DNA of 64,000 bases from Kineosporia sp. NBRC 101731 (GCF_030269305.1 NZ_BSTC01000001.1:1377467-1441466); one strand, 5' to 3'. Numbered from the stretch's first letter, positions 34,050-43,511 are shown. Notes: a model not told the origin generated them from the letters alone. Translations and numbers: made by a program.

Positions 34050-35228
34050 GTGAGAGCGTCGCAGCGTGCCCAGGCCGTCCAGCCCTTCTACGCGATGGAG
34101 TTCGCCAAGCGGGCTCAGGCTCTCGAGACCCAGGGCCATCACGTGGTGAAGCTGAACCTGGGGGAGCCCGACTTCGGTGCGCCCCCGGCCGTGCTGAGCG
34201 CGCTGCAGAAGGTCGCCGACGGCCGCCCCCTGCCCTACACCGGGGCCACCGGTCTTCTGGAACTGCGCGAGGCCATCGCCGGCTTCTACCGCCAGGAGCA
34301 CGATGTCGAGGTCGACCCCCGCCGCATCATCGTCACCGCCGGCGCCTCGGCCGCCCTGTTGTTGGTGAGCGCCGCTCTCGTCGACGCCGGCGACAAGGTA
34401 CTGATCAGCGACCCGTCCTACCCGTGCAATCGCCAGTTCGCCGAAAGCTTCGGTGCCGAGGTCATTCTGGTGCCCACCACCCCCGAGTCCCGGTTCCAGC
34501 TGGATCTGCCCGCCGTGAAGGCGCACTGGGCCGACGACACCCGCGGCATCATGATCGCCACCCCTTCGAACCCGACCGGCACCTCCATCGATACCGCCGA
34601 ACTGCGAAACATCTGCGACTTCGCCCGCTCGCGCGACGCCTGGCGCATCGTCGACGAGATCTACCTGAACCTCGGCACCCGGGACGCGGCGGGACGGGCC
34701 CCGGCCAGCGTGCTGTCCGTCGACCCGGACGCCTTCGTCATCAACAGCTTCTCCAAGTACTTCGGCATGACCGGATGGCGGCTCGGCTGGTGCGTGGTGC
34801 CGGACGCATTCGTGCCGGTGATGGAACGTCTGGCGCAGAACTACTACATCTGCCCCTCCACCCCGGCCCAGTTCGCGGCCCTGGAATGCTTCACGCCGCA
34901 GTCGTTGCAGGTGGCCGAGGACCGGCGCGAGGAGTTCGAGCGCCGCCGGGCCGTGGTGCTGGCCGGCCTGGAAGCGGCAGGCCTCCCCGTGCCGGTACTG
35001 CCCGACGGCGCCTTCTATGTCTACTTCGACGTGAGTGGAACCGGCCTGAGCGCCTGGGACTTCTGCGAGCGGGCCCTGGCGGAGAAACATGTAGCTCTCA
35101 CCCCCGGAAAGGATTTCGGCCCGGGCGGTGCTGACCGCTACGTGCGGCTCTCCTACTCGGCCTCGGTCGCCGAACTCCGGCAGGGCCTTTCCCGCCTGGC
35201 CGAGTTCACGGCCGATCTCCAGCCCTGA
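34050..35228 (+). CDS. PLP-dependent class I/II aminotransferase (aspartate aminotransferase-like)
   Basis: A 392-residue enzyme. LNLGEPDF near residue 38 and the Schiff-base lysine in NSFSKYFGMTGWRLGW define the AspC-like subgroup; SNPTGTS lies between them. It should move amino groups between amino acids and 2-oxo acids, with exact specificity unknown. The start at GTG 34050 gives the common family N-terminus (RASQRAQ); the frame is open 84 bases further upstream. Confidence 0.88.
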   Translation: MRASQRAQAVQPFYAMEFAKRAQALETQGHHVVKLNLGEPDFGAPPAVLSALQKVADGRPLPYTGATGLLELREAIAGFYRQEHDVEVDPRRIIVTAGASAALLLVSAALVDAGDKVLISDPSYPCNRQFAESFGAEVILVPTTPESRFQLDLPAVKAHWADDTRGIMIATPSNPTGTSIDTAELRNICDFARSRDAWRIVDEIYLNLGTRDAAGRAPASVLSVDPDAFVINSFSKYFGMTGWRLGWCVVPDAFVPVMERLAQNYYICPSTPAQFAALECFTPQSLQVAEDRREEFERRRAVVLAGLEAAGLPVPVLPDGAFYVYFDVSGTGLSAWDFCERALAEKHVALTPGKDFGPGGADRYVRLSYSASVAELRQGLSRLAEFTADLQP

Positions 35229-35249
35229 GGGCCTCTGCCGCAGCGACGG

Positions 35250-35456
35250 TCAGTGGCGCCCGAGCATCTCGGCGGTCAGCACAGTGCTGCCCAGGCCCCA
35301 GCCGCCGTCGGCCACCTCTTCGACGATGACGAGGGCGTTCTGCCGGGCCTGATCGCCGTAGACCTGGCCGTAGGCATCGGTGACGGCGTCGATGAGGATC
35401 TTCTTGGACTCGGGGGTGAGGGTTCCGGCGGGGACCTTCAGGTTCGCGAAAGGCAT
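35250..35456 (-). CDS. 4-oxalocrotonate tautomerase family protein
   Basis: A 68-residue protein starting Met-Pro, so the catalytic N-terminal proline exposed after methionine removal is present. PESKKILIDAVTDA and ALVIVEEV are typical of the family. It starts 34 bases after the SDR gene, behind AAGGAGAG, and is probably cotranscribed with it. The substrate is unknown. Confidence 0.85.
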   Translation of the reverse strand: MPFANLKVPAGTLTPESKKILIDAVTDAYGQVYGDQARQNALVIVEEVADGGWGLGSTVLTAEMLGRH

Positions 35457-35490
35457 GACTCTCCTTGGGATTGTTTTTCGCAGTGAGGAT

Positions 35491-36225
35491 TTAGATGATT
35501 CCGCCGTTGGCGCGGAGCACCTGACCGTTGACCCAGCGGCCGGTCGGCCCGGCCAGGAAGGCCACGACGTCGGCAATGTCTTCCGGGGTGCCCAGGCGCT
35601 CCAGCGGAGCCTGCTTGGCCAGGTGGTCGATCGTGGGCTGGTCTTTGCCCTCGAGGAACAGCTCGGTCGCCGTCGGGCCGGGGGCCACCGTGTTGACCGT
35701 GATGTCACGCCCCCGCAGTTCGCGGGCCAGGATCAGCGTGGCCGCCTCGACCGCACCCTTACTGGCCGCGTAGCCGCCGTAGGTCGGGAACTGTAGCCCG
35801 ACCACCGAGGTCGACAGCGTGACCACGGCGCCACCCGCGCGCACCCGCCGCGCCGCTTCCCGCAGGACCACGAAGGTGCCACGGATGTTGGTGCGGTGCA
35901 TGGCATCCAGGTCGTCGAGGTTGATCTCGGCGATCGTGGTCAGAGACATCCGCCCGGCCGAGTTCACCACCACGTCGACACTGCCGAACTCGGCCTCCGC
36001 CGTGTCGAACATCGCTGCGACCGCGTGCTCGTCGGCGACGTCGGCCTGGAAGGCCACGGCCCGTCCGCCCGCGGCGGTGATCTCCTGCACCACGGCGGCG
36101 GCGGCCTCGGCCCGCCCCGCGTACCCGACGACGACGGCCTGCCCCTGCGTGGCCAGGGTGAGGGCGATCTGCCGGCCGATACCCCGGCTGGCCCCGGTGA
36201 CGACTGCTACGCGCTGCTGGCTCAT
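35491..36225 (-). CDS. Short-chain dehydrogenase/reductase
   Basis: A 244-residue NAD(P)-dependent Rossmann enzyme: TGASRGIG cofactor loop (residues 10-17), NSAG, catalytic serine in STSVVG and the YxxxK pair in YAASKGA. It ends in the usual VNGQVLRANGG. It closely follows the plan of 3-oxoacyl-ACP-reductase-like SDRs; the true substrate is open. The tautomerase gene lies downstream on the same strand. Confidence 0.88.
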   Translation of the reverse strand: MSQQRVAVVTGASRGIGRQIALTLATQGQAVVVGYAGRAEAAAAVVQEITAAGGRAVAFQADVADEHAVAAMFDTAEAEFGSVDVVVNSAGRMSLTTIAEINLDDLDAMHRTNIRGTFVVLREAARRVRAGGAVVTLSTSVVGLQFPTYGGYAASKGAVEAATLILARELRGRDITVNTVAPGPTATELFLEGKDQPTIDHLAKQAPLERLGTPEDIADVVAFLAGPTGRWVNGQVLRANGGII

Positions 36226-36274
36226 GGCTCTCCTCCAGGAAATTACTGCCGCGACGTGTCCGTAGCGGCGATAC

Positions 36275-36312
36275 GAAACAAAGGTAGCAGTGATGTGGAT
36301 TCACTGCTACCT
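36275..36312 (-). terminator. Rho-independent terminator of the DUF4253-like gene
   Basis: Read on the minus strand: AGGTAGCAGTGA, a 7-base loop, TCACTGCTACCT, then TTTGTTTCG. A perfect 12-bp stem with a T-rich tail, rare in GC-rich actinomycetes. CGATACG and CGTATCG at 36269-36275 and 36319-36325 also pair outside it. It insulates the SDR gene downstream. Confidence 0.8.
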
Positions 36313-36337
36313 CTGGTGCGTATCGATGAATCGACCG

Positions 36338-37198
36338 CTAGGGGCGGTCGTGGAGGAACCAGGCGTTGGTGTGGGCCAGGTCCCAGGCCAGCGAGATCTG
36401 GGGTATCTGGAGACTGCCTCCCAGTGCCAGCTGCTGCCGCGCGAGGTTCCAGGCTTCCGGCCCGAAGCGCGGTCGCCGGGTGCTGACGAACTGGAGCATG
36501 GTTCCCCAGGACGCGACGAGTTCGGCACCCCAGGCCTGATGCCATTGCTGCAGGCAGGCGGCCAGAACCTGATGGTTGTCCTCGCCGAAATAGTCCAGCC
36601 AGGTCATCGGCGACCAGGCACTGGTCGTGGGGAGCAGAGCCAGGTAGACGTGATCGGGGATGTACCAGTTCAGTGCCCCGGAGGTCTCCTTCCCACCGGG
36701 GTGACTCAGCTGCGCGAGCCGCGCCGGGTCGTCCCAGATCTGATCGAGGAGGTGGCGGTTCAGGCCGTTCCAGGTGATCGAGGCCGGTATGCCGGGCAGG
36801 AGCTCACGCGCCAGGGCGTCGGGATTCCATTCCGGTCCGGTCCGCCAGAAGCCCAGGAGCTGCGAGACGGTCTCCAGATTGACGGTCTCCACGGGTTCGT
36901 CGCTCTCCCGGCCGTACATCCCGGGCCACGGGTCCAGAGAGAAGGCGGCCGTCTCGATCCGGGCCAGTGCGGCCGGCTCGACCTCGGGGAACCCGAGTTC
37001 GTAGTTGTCGGAGACCGCGACCGGGCGTCGTCCGGTCACGGCCATCACGTCCCGCGCCGCCCTCCAGCCGGTGAGCACGTCGCTGGGGTCCGGCCACTGA
37101 ACCGCCAGCACATCGCAGTCCGGAACCGGATCGACGTCCATCCCGTCCAGGGCGGTTCCCCGGAACGCGGCCATGATCTCGTCAGGTTGATTCAGCAC
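36338..37198 (-). CDS. DUF4253 domain-containing protein (probable)
   Basis: A 286-residue soluble protein rich in tryptophan. The C-terminal 100 residues (LAACLQQWHQAWGAEL, then the RPRFGPEAWNLARQQL segment) fit the DUF4253 pattern, including its preference for aromatic residues near the end. The N-terminal part is unassigned. The role is unknown. It stands alone, with a strong terminator after it. Confidence 0.6.
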   Translation of the reverse strand: MLNQPDEIMAAFRGTALDGMDVDPVPDCDVLAVQWPDPSDVLTGWRAARDVMAVTGRRPVAVSDNYELGFPEVEPAALARIETAAFSLDPWPGMYGRESDEPVETVNLETVSQLLGFWRTGPEWNPDALARELLPGIPASITWNGLNRHLLDQIWDDPARLAQLSHPGGKETSGALNWYIPDHVYLALLPTTSAWSPMTWLDYFGEDNHQVLAACLQQWHQAWGAELVASWGTMLQFVSTRRPRFGPEAWNLARQQLALGGSLQIPQISLAWDLAHTNAWFLHDRP

Positions 37199-37265
37199 CG
37201 GACGATCCTCTCGTTACCGAGGCCCGTCGATCACCCGCCGACGGGGCGGGAGCCACCATCCGCCC

Positions 37266-38174
37266 GTGGGTACGCTCCGGTGCATTCGTCATCGGGAGGT
37301 AGTCATCACCGCGCTCACGCTGCTGGATCTGCTCACCCTGGAAGAGCTCGACACCGACCTCTACCGCACGAGCGCGCTCCACCCCGATCCGTACGGCCTC
37401 TTCGGTGGCCAGGTCGCCGCCCAGACCCTGCGGGCGGCAGGCCTCACCGTCACGGCCGACCGGGTGGTGCACTCACTGCACGGATACTTCCTGCGCCCCG
37501 GAGATCCGGGGCGCCCGGTGGTGTTCGAGGTTCATCGGGACCGGGACGGGCGCTCGTACTCCGCCCGCCGGGTGGTGGCGCGGCAGGGCGGCCAGGTGAT
37601 TTTCAACCTGGCGGCGTCGTTCCACGTCCCGGAGGACGGCCCCGACGTGCAGGCCGAGAAGATGCCCGACGAGCCCCTCCCCGGTCCGGACGCGACCGAG
37701 CTGAGGGCGGGCACGATCGGCATCGACTTCTTCGAGGCGCCGGGTGGTCTTTCGGGTCGCCAGAACGCCGAACCCTGGTGGGAGCCCGCCCTTCCGGGGG
37801 AGCGGCGGCCGGATGCCCGCCCGTCCCGGGTCTGGGCCCGCCCGCAGATCCGGATCCCCGACGAGCCGCACCTGCACGCCTGTGTCCTGACCTACCTGTC
37901 GGACGTCCTCACCGGTCTGTCCACCCTGGCCGTCCCCTCACCCGACACCCTGCTGACCAGCCTCGACCACGCCATCTGGTTCCACCGCCCGGTCGACATG
38001 AACGGCTGGGTGCTCATGGACCTGACCGGCCACTCCCTCGCGGTGGGCCGGGGCATGTACTCCGGGCGCATCTTCTCCGCGGACGGCCGGCTGGTCGCCG
38101 GCCTGGCCCAGGAATCCCTCTTCCGCAAGAACCCGACCGGCGCCCGCAGGCCGCGACGGGTGACGCGGCCATGA
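37266..38174 (+). CDS. tesB: Acyl-CoA thioesterase II
   Basis: A 302-residue double hot-dog thioesterase. LFGGQVAAQTLRAA, HSLHGYFLRPGD and a late LDHAIWFH with RGMYSGRIF are characteristic of TesB. It should release free acids from acyl-CoA. The start is unclear: GTG 37266 has no ribosome-binding site, while a strong GGGAGGT at 37294-37300 is followed only by GTA, GTC and ATC codons. Confidence 0.87.
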   Translation: MGTLRCIRHREVVITALTLLDLLTLEELDTDLYRTSALHPDPYGLFGGQVAAQTLRAAGLTVTADRVVHSLHGYFLRPGDPGRPVVFEVHRDRDGRSYSARRVVARQGGQVIFNLAASFHVPEDGPDVQAEKMPDEPLPGPDATELRAGTIGIDFFEAPGGLSGRQNAEPWWEPALPGERRPDARPSRVWARPQIRIPDEPHLHACVLTYLSDVLTGLSTLAVPSPDTLLTSLDHAIWFHRPVDMNGWVLMDLTGHSLAVGRGMYSGRIFSADGRLVAGLAQESLFRKNPTGARRPRRVTRP

Positions 38175-38294
38175 AGGGTCCTGGTCATCGGACTCGTGGT
38201 CGGCAGTCGCGTCCTGATCGGCGCGGAAGGCGACGGCGGGGCTGTCCGTCGTTCGGCTCTTCGCCGGGCCGAATCCGTGCGGTAATCTATTTGA

Positions 38295-38936
38295 ATGCTC
38301 AACAAAATCTTCCCTGACCCCGTCGTCGCGAAGGCCGGGCCGGACGGTGACGCCGGGCGTCCGCTGGTGGTTCTGCTGCACGGGCGGGGCTCGAACGAGG
38401 CGGACATCATCGGTCTGGCCGGGCATCTGCCGGAAGGGGCGCAGTACGTCGCCGTCCGGGCGCCGATCGCCGAGGGTGGGGGTTACGCCTGGTTCGCCAA
38501 CCGGGGTATCGGGCGGCCGCGGGCGCAGTCGCTGCGCGAGACCATGGACTGGTTCACCGCCTGGCTCGACCCCTTCGCGGGGGAGCGGCCGGTGTACCTG
38601 GTCGGGTTCTCCGGTGGGGCGGCCTTCGCGGGTGGCCTGATCCTCGACCGGCCGCAGCGTTTCGCCGGTGCGGCGATTCTCTACGGCACGCTCCCGTTCG
38701 ACGCCGGGGTTCCGGTGGACGCCGACCACCTCGCCGGGCTACCGGTTTTCGTCGGGCAGGGGCTCGATGACGTGGTCATCCCGCGCGAGCTGCTCGACCG
38801 CACCTGGCAGTACCTGACCGACGGCTCCGGCGCGCTCGTGCACGCCCTGCGCGCACCGGGCGGGCACGGCGTCTCGATGCCCGTGCTCGAGGATCTGTGC
38901 ACCTGGCTGGGAGAGCGGTTCTCGGTCGGTCAATGA
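38295..38936 (+). CDS. Alpha/beta hydrolase, YpfH-like carboxylesterase
   Basis: A 213-residue cytosolic hydrolase of the phospholipase/carboxylesterase group. LLHGRGSNEAD forms the oxyanion region, GFSGGAA holds the nucleophilic serine, and an aspartate (GLDDVVIP) and histidine (GGHGVS) complete the triad. No ribosome-binding site precedes the ATG, while a TAATCT motif lies about 8 bases upstream, so the mRNA may be leaderless (inference). Confidence 0.87.
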   Translation: MLNKIFPDPVVAKAGPDGDAGRPLVVLLHGRGSNEADIIGLAGHLPEGAQYVAVRAPIAEGGGYAWFANRGIGRPRAQSLRETMDWFTAWLDPFAGERPVYLVGFSGGAAFAGGLILDRPQRFAGAAILYGTLPFDAGVPVDADHLAGLPVFVGQGLDDVVIPRELLDRTWQYLTDGSGALVHALRAPGGHGVSMPVLEDLCTWLGERFSVGQ

Positions 38937-39028
38937 GGGACGTCGCGGCCGGCCGGGGTGGTGGCTGACGGGAGGTGCCCGGTCGGTGGGGGAGCCGGCC
39001 GCATCCGGCCCGGGAGCCGAGCGGTCCG

Positions 39029-39080
39029 CGTTGTGTACACCTGGTACATCCGGTACCGGATGTACCAGGTGTACACAACG
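39029..39080. repeat. 52-bp perfect palindrome with five GTAC tetramers at 9-bp period
   Basis: Each 26-base half is the exact reverse complement of the other, with no loop; the centre is GGT|ACC. GTAC occurs at 39035, 39044, 39053, 39062 and 39071, exactly 9 bases apart. It lies between the convergent esterase and AIM24 genes. Confidence 0.95.
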
Positions 39081-39197
39081 GTCAGGGGCCTGTGCCGCCG
39101 GCGGATCGCTGAGGCGACGGGCCACTGACGGGTGACCGGCAGGGGCGAGGCGACCGGTCCGGCCCACTCCCCGTGGGCGTGAGTTCTCCGGTGGAAC

Positions 39198-39911
39198 TCA
39201 GGTGAACAGGCCACCCAGACCGCCGCCGCCACCACCGGCCGACTGCGCCTGCTGCGCGGCAGCACTCCACTCGCTGGGCTGAACGATCACGAAACCCGGC
39301 CCGTGGAAGGCATACTGGAACGCCTCGCCGGTGCCTCCGCGGAGCATCGAGCGCATGTTCATGCTCGAGACGATGTTCGGCACCAGGTTCGCCGACCAGG
39401 CCACGGCGGCCTGTACGTCGACGTAGGTGGGCTGCTGGGAGCAGTCCAGCACGACGGGCTGGCCGACGGAGACGAGGGCGACGGTGCCCTGACCGGAGAG
39501 CACCGTGTTGAACAGGCCCCCGGCCATCATGCCGGCGCCCTGCACCCGTTTGATGTCCCAGCCCAGGCTGGCGTCGAAGGCGATGAGGTTCTGCCCGTTG
39601 ACGCTGAGGGCGTCGCCGGTCAGCTCGACGAGATGCACGTAACCGGCCTCGTTGGCGAAGAAGACCTCACCCTGGCCGCTGACCCGCATGAGCGGCAGGT
39701 CTTCGTTGGTGAGCACCTTCTTGAGGAACTTACCGACGCTGCCGGACCCCTCGTGGTTGAAGGTGACCTGCCCCTGGAACGCGACCATCGCCCCCTTGGT
39801 CGCGAGCACGTCGGGACCGAGCGCGACCCGCAGCATCTGCGAGTTCTGCAGCGCGAAACGGTTCTGGCCGTTGATCTCGAGATTCGACTCGTGGAACAAG
39901 CTGCTTTGCAT
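39198..39911 (-). CDS. AIM24 family protein
   Basis: A 237-residue protein with the beta-rich AIM24/TRAP-like fold: repeated short glycine-containing strands such as VLATKGAMVAFQGQVTF and GLFNTVLSGQGTVALVSVGQP. The C-terminus is a Gly/Gln-rich tail. It lacks a signal peptide. The family is widespread in actinomycetes with no settled function. No operon partner is evident. Confidence 0.85.
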   Translation of the reverse strand: MQSSLFHESNLEINGQNRFALQNSQMLRVALGPDVLATKGAMVAFQGQVTFNHEGSGSVGKFLKKVLTNEDLPLMRVSGQGEVFFANEAGYVHLVELTGDALSVNGQNLIAFDASLGWDIKRVQGAGMMAGGLFNTVLSGQGTVALVSVGQPVVLDCSQQPTYVDVQAAVAWSANLVPNIVSSMNMRSMLRGGTGEAFQYAFHGPGFVIVQPSEWSAAAQQAQSAGGGGGGLGGLFT

Positions 39912-40040
39912 CAGCCCAGGGTAGAGGGGTGCAGGCGATCCGGGGTGTGATCAACGAGCGTTGCGGAACCGGGAACTTTTCGGGATGGACCGGCGGCAGT
40001 TCGACATGCAGGTCGCCGGAACCGGGTTCAAGGTCATTCT

Positions 40041-41531
40041 GTGACGACGCAGCAGCAGACTCCGGGGGACGGACGTGTCCTGCGGAGCAATCTCCCCGCC
40101 CGGCTCGACCGGTTGCCCTGGTCGAGCTGGCACATCACGGTGCTCATCGGTCTCGGCACGGTCTGGATCCTCGACGGACTCGAGGTCACCATCGTGGGAG
40201 CGCTCGGCGACCGGCTGACCGAGGCGGGCAGCGGTCTGGAACTCTCGGCCGGGCAGATCGGCCAGGCCGCGGCGATCTACGTGGCGGGCGCCTGTCTGGG
40301 CGCGCTCTTCTTCGGCCAGCTCACCGAGAGATGGGGCCGGCGCAAGCTGTTCATGATCACTCTCGGCCTGTACCTGGTCGCCACGGTGCTCACCGCGTTC
40401 TCGATGAACCCGCTGTTCTTCTTCGTCTGCCGGTTCTTCACCGGTGCCGGTATCGGCGGTGAGTACGCCGCGATCAACTCGGCGATCGACGAGCTGATGC
40501 CCGCCCGCCTGCGCGGCCGGATCGACCTGATGATCAACGGCTCGTACTGGCTGGGCGCCGCCGTCGGGGCGGCCCTCACCCTGGTGCTGCTGGACACCGA
40601 CCTTCTTCCGGCTGACATCGGCTGGCGGCTCGCCTTCGGCCTGGGGGCCGTGCTGGGCCTGGTGATTCTTCTGGTTCGCCGCAACGTGCCCGAAAGTCCG
40701 CGCTGGATGACGATTCACGGCCAGCACGACGAGGCCGAGAAGGTTGTCGCCGACATCGAGCACACGGTCGAGCACCAGGACAAGCTCGAACTCGCACCGG
40801 TGGCCGACGACCAGAGCATCGAGATCCACGAGCGCGGCCCGGTGAAGGTCTTCGAGATCATCCGCACGATGTTCCGGTCCTACCCGCAGCGTTCTGCCCT
40901 GGGGCTGGGTCTTTTCGTCGGCCAGGCGTTCCTCTACAACGCGGTGTTCTTCACGCAGGGCCTGGTGCTGACCACGTTCTTCGACATCGGCTCGGGCACG
41001 GCAGGGCTCTACATCATCCCGCTGGCGCTGGGGAACTTCCTCGGGCCGATCCTGATGGGGCCGTTGTTCGACACGATCGGCCGCCGCACCATGATCACCC
41101 TGAGCTACGTGCTGAGCTCGGTGTTTCTGGTGGTCACCGCAATCCTTTTCCAGCAAGAGGTTTTCAGCGCCACCACCCTGACCGTCGCGTGGAGCGTGGT
41201 GTTCTTCTTCGCCTCGGCCGGGGCCAGTGCGGCCTATCTGACGGTGAGCGAGATCTTCCCGATGGAGACCCGCGCCATGGCCATCGCCTTCTTCTACGCC
41301 GTGGGCACCGGGCTCGGCGGCATCATCGGGCCGCTGCTCTTCGGCAAGCTCGTCGAGACCGAGAGTTTCGGCGCCGTGGCGGGCGGGTACTACCTGGGTG
41401 CCGGGCTGATGTTCGCCGCGGGCGTGCTGGAGTGGTTCATCGGTGTGGACGCGGAGAACCGCACACTCGAAGACATCGCCTCCCCGCTCTCGGCGGCGAA
41501 GGCACCGCAGAGCCAGTCGCAGCACCAGTAA
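40041..41531 (+). CDS. Major facilitator superfamily transporter
   Basis: A 496-residue membrane protein with about 12 transmembrane helices in two halves. [13 protein letters not shown] between helices 2 and 3 is the MFS signature loop, and [14 protein letters not shown] in helix 4 is typical of the sugar and aromatic-acid porter branch. A long charged linker (about residues 225-270) divides the halves. The substrate is unknown; no catabolic gene is adjacent. Start is GTG 40041. Confidence 0.88.
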   Translation: MTTQQQTPGDGRVLRSNLPARLDRLPWSSWHITVLIGLGTVWILDGLEVTIVGALGDRLTEAGSGLELSAGQIGQAAAIYVAGACLGALFFGQLTERWGRRKLFMITLGLYLVATVLTAFSMNPLFFFVCRFFTGAGIGGEYAAINSAIDELMPARLRGRIDLMINGSYWLGAAVGAALTLVLLDTDLLPADIGWRLAFGLGAVLGLVILLVRRNVPESPRWMTIHGQHDEAEKVVADIEHTVEHQDKLELAPVADDQSIEIHERGPVKVFEIIRTMFRSYPQRSALGLGLFVGQAFLYNAVFFTQGLVLTTFFDIGSGTAGLYIIPLALGNFLGPILMGPLFDTIGRRTMITLSYVLSSVFLVVTAILFQQEVFSATTLTVAWSVVFFFASAGASAAYLTVSEIFPMETRAMAIAFFYAVGTGLGGIIGPLLFGKLVETESFGAVAGGYYLGAGLMFAAGVLEWFIGVDAENRTLEDIASPLSAAKAPQSQSQHQ

Positions 41532-41558
41532 GGCACCCTCACCCCCTCAGCAGGCTGG

Positions 41559-41607
41559 ACGGCGGATGCGGCTCCCCGAGAGTCACTCCTCAGGCCGCAT
41601 CCGTCGT
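41559..41607. terminator. Hairpin between convergent genes
   Basis: ACGGCGGATGCGGC and GCCGCATCCGTCGT form a 14-bp stem with one mismatch around a 21-base loop. It ends exactly next to the stop of the gene on the other strand and may serve both directions. Confidence 0.55.
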
Positions 41608-42168
41608 TCAGCCGTACCGGTGACTCTTCTGGCTGTGGCCCTTGGCCCGGGTGCAGATGCGGCCGTTCATGCTGCGGTGCCCGCACGGCTCCTCTTCCTC
41701 GGCAGCGGGCTCGGCGACCTCGGCGGCCTCGACCGGGCGCAGGTCGATGACCTTGGCCTCGGCCGGAGGCTCTTCAGTAACCTCAGCGGTGTCCGTCACG
41801 ACGGTCAGCTCGGGGGCGGCTGCCGCCTCGGCCTCGGCCGTCTGCGTGACACCGGTCTCAACCGCAGCCGGTTCGGTCGCAGCAGTCTCGGCCGCAGCCG
41901 GTTCGGCCGGTTCGACCGCAGCCGGATCGGTCACAGCCGGCTCAGCCGCGACAGCCTTCGCCGCCTTGCCCCGCCCCCGCTTCGCCGCGGTCTTCTTGGC
42001 GGGCTTGGCCGGCTCCTGCTCGAACAGCTCGATCGGCTCCGCGGACACGCTGGGCGCAGAAGCGGCCGGGCGCGCCGGCTTCGCGGTCTTCGCCTCTTCC
42101 TTCTTCTGCTGGGCGTATCGCGCGAACCGCGCCTCACGCATGGCCCGCAGGGCGTCTGCTTTGCTCAT
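41608..42168 (-). CDS. Ala/Glu-rich protein with conserved C-terminal Cys-His motif
   Basis: A 186-residue protein in three parts: a conserved N-terminus (MSKADALRAMREARFA), a long Ala/Glu/Pro/Thr-rich low-complexity middle (about residues 25-160), and a compact tail CGHRSMNGRICTRAKGH ending SHRYG. The tail's Cys and His spacing suggests metal binding. Both ends resemble a family I recall from actinomycetes, while the middle varies. Function unknown. Confidence 0.75.
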   Translation of the reverse strand: MSKADALRAMREARFARYAQQKKEEAKTAKPARPAASAPSVSAEPIELFEQEPAKPAKKTAAKRGRGKAAKAVAAEPAVTDPAAVEPAEPAAAETAATEPAAVETGVTQTAEAEAAAAPELTVVTDTAEVTEEPPAEAKVIDLRPVEAAEVAEPAAEEEEPCGHRSMNGRICTRAKGHSQKSHRYG

Positions 42169-42371
42169 CGTTCCATCACATGACAGAGCCTATTGGTTGG
42201 CACCGACAAACTTGCCCCTCTCATCGTTGACCAGGCCAGCCTCACTCGAACCAGGCAACCACGGGCGTCCTCGAGCAGGGTCTGAACCACCTCTCGGCAA
42301 CCCCCGGCGACGGCCGAACCGGTACCCTCACAGGCCTATCAGTTGCGCGCTCAACCAAACGAGGACGTCCG

Positions 42372-43397
42372 ATGGAACTGGGCATCACCACCTTCGCCGA
42401 CGCCTACCCGGTGAACGGCGTGCCGACCCCGCACGGGGTACGGCTGCGCCAGGTGGTCGAGGAGGCCGTGGCCGCCGAACAGGCCGGTCTGGACGTCTAC
42501 GGCATCGGCGAGCACCACCGCGCCGACTTCGCCGCGAGTGCTCCCGCGATCGTGCTCGCGGCCGCCGCCGGGAAGACCGAGAAGATCAACCTGACCAGCG
42601 CCGTCACCGTGCTCTCCTCGGAAGACCCGGTGCGTGTCTGGCAGCAGTTCACCACGCTCGACCTGATCTCGCAGGGGCGTGCCGAGATCATTGCCGGCCG
42701 CGGTTCGTTCATCGAGTCGTTCCCGCTGTTCGGGTACGACCTGGAGGACTACGACGACCTCTTCAGCGAGAAGCTCGACCTGCTGGTCGAGCTCACCCGT
42801 GAGGAGCAGATCACCTGGCAGGGGCGGTTCCGGCCGGCGCTGCACGAACAGGGCGTGTTCCCGCGGCCCGAGCGCCGGCTGCCGATCTGGATCGGCGTGG
42901 GTGGCACCCCGCAGTCGATCGTGCGCGCCGCCTCGTACGGCCTTCCCGTCGCACTCGCGATCATCGGTGGGCAGCCGGCCCAGTTCGGCCCGCTCGCCCA
43001 GCTGCACCGGCACGCGATCAAGGAGTCCGGCTTCGAGCCGGACGATGCTCCGCTCGCCGTCCACATGCACGGATACGTGGCGCCGACGGCCGAGCAGGCC
43101 GTGGAGGAGTACTACCCCTCCTACGCCCAGGCGATGACGGTGCTGGGCCGTGAACGGGGCTGGGGCGCGATGAGCCGCAACCAGTTCAACAATCTGCGCG
43201 GCCGGGGTGGCTCCCTGGTGCTGGGCTCACCCGAGCAGGTGGCGGAGAAGATCGTCGAGGTGCACCGGGTGCTCGGCGTGCAGCGCTTAATGCTGCACAT
43301 CAGCGTCGGCACCCTTCCGCACGAGCAGGTGCTGCGGGCGATCGAGCTGCTCGGCACCCAGGTCGCACCGCTGGTGCGGGCCGAGTTGGGTGCTTGA
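42372..43397 (+). CDS. LLM-class flavin/F420-dependent oxidoreductase
   Basis: A 341-residue TIM-barrel enzyme of the luciferase-like monooxygenase class. GIGEHHRADF, TSAVTVLSSEDPVRVWQQF and AEIIAGRGSF follow the bacterial luciferase pattern. FMN or F420 use cannot be decided by eye. It stands alone and is followed by a 10-bp stem hairpin. Confidence 0.87.
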   Translation: MELGITTFADAYPVNGVPTPHGVRLRQVVEEAVAAEQAGLDVYGIGEHHRADFAASAPAIVLAAAAGKTEKINLTSAVTVLSSEDPVRVWQQFTTLDLISQGRAEIIAGRGSFIESFPLFGYDLEDYDDLFSEKLDLLVELTREEQITWQGRFRPALHEQGVFPRPERRLPIWIGVGGTPQSIVRAASYGLPVALAIIGGQPAQFGPLAQLHRHAIKESGFEPDDAPLAVHMHGYVAPTAEQAVEEYYPSYAQAMTVLGRERGWGAMSRNQFNNLRGRGGSLVLGSPEQVAEKIVEVHRVLGVQRLMLHISVGTLPHEQVLRAIELLGTQVAPLVRAELGA

Positions 43398-43412
43398 GGA
43401 CGAGGTTGTCCT

Positions 43413-43436
43413 CCCGGTGCCCACCCGGGCACCGGG
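43413..43436 (+). terminator. Terminator hairpin of the LLM oxidoreductase gene
   Basis: CCCGGTGCCC and GGGCACCGGG, a perfect 10-bp stem with an ACCC loop, 15 bases after the stop; no T-tract. Confidence 0.65.
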
Positions 43437-43511
43437 GGTCTCCCCGCAAGGGGCGGGTGCGCGTCCCTCATTTGCCAGCTGCCCACCCGCATTGCTAAAT
43501 TGCCCAACATC

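Noticed and set aside
38930-39265. A 111-residue minus-strand frame over the 52-bp palindrome
   Set aside because: Its sequence derives from the palindrome and neighbouring GC-rich DNA, with no start signal or family resemblance.
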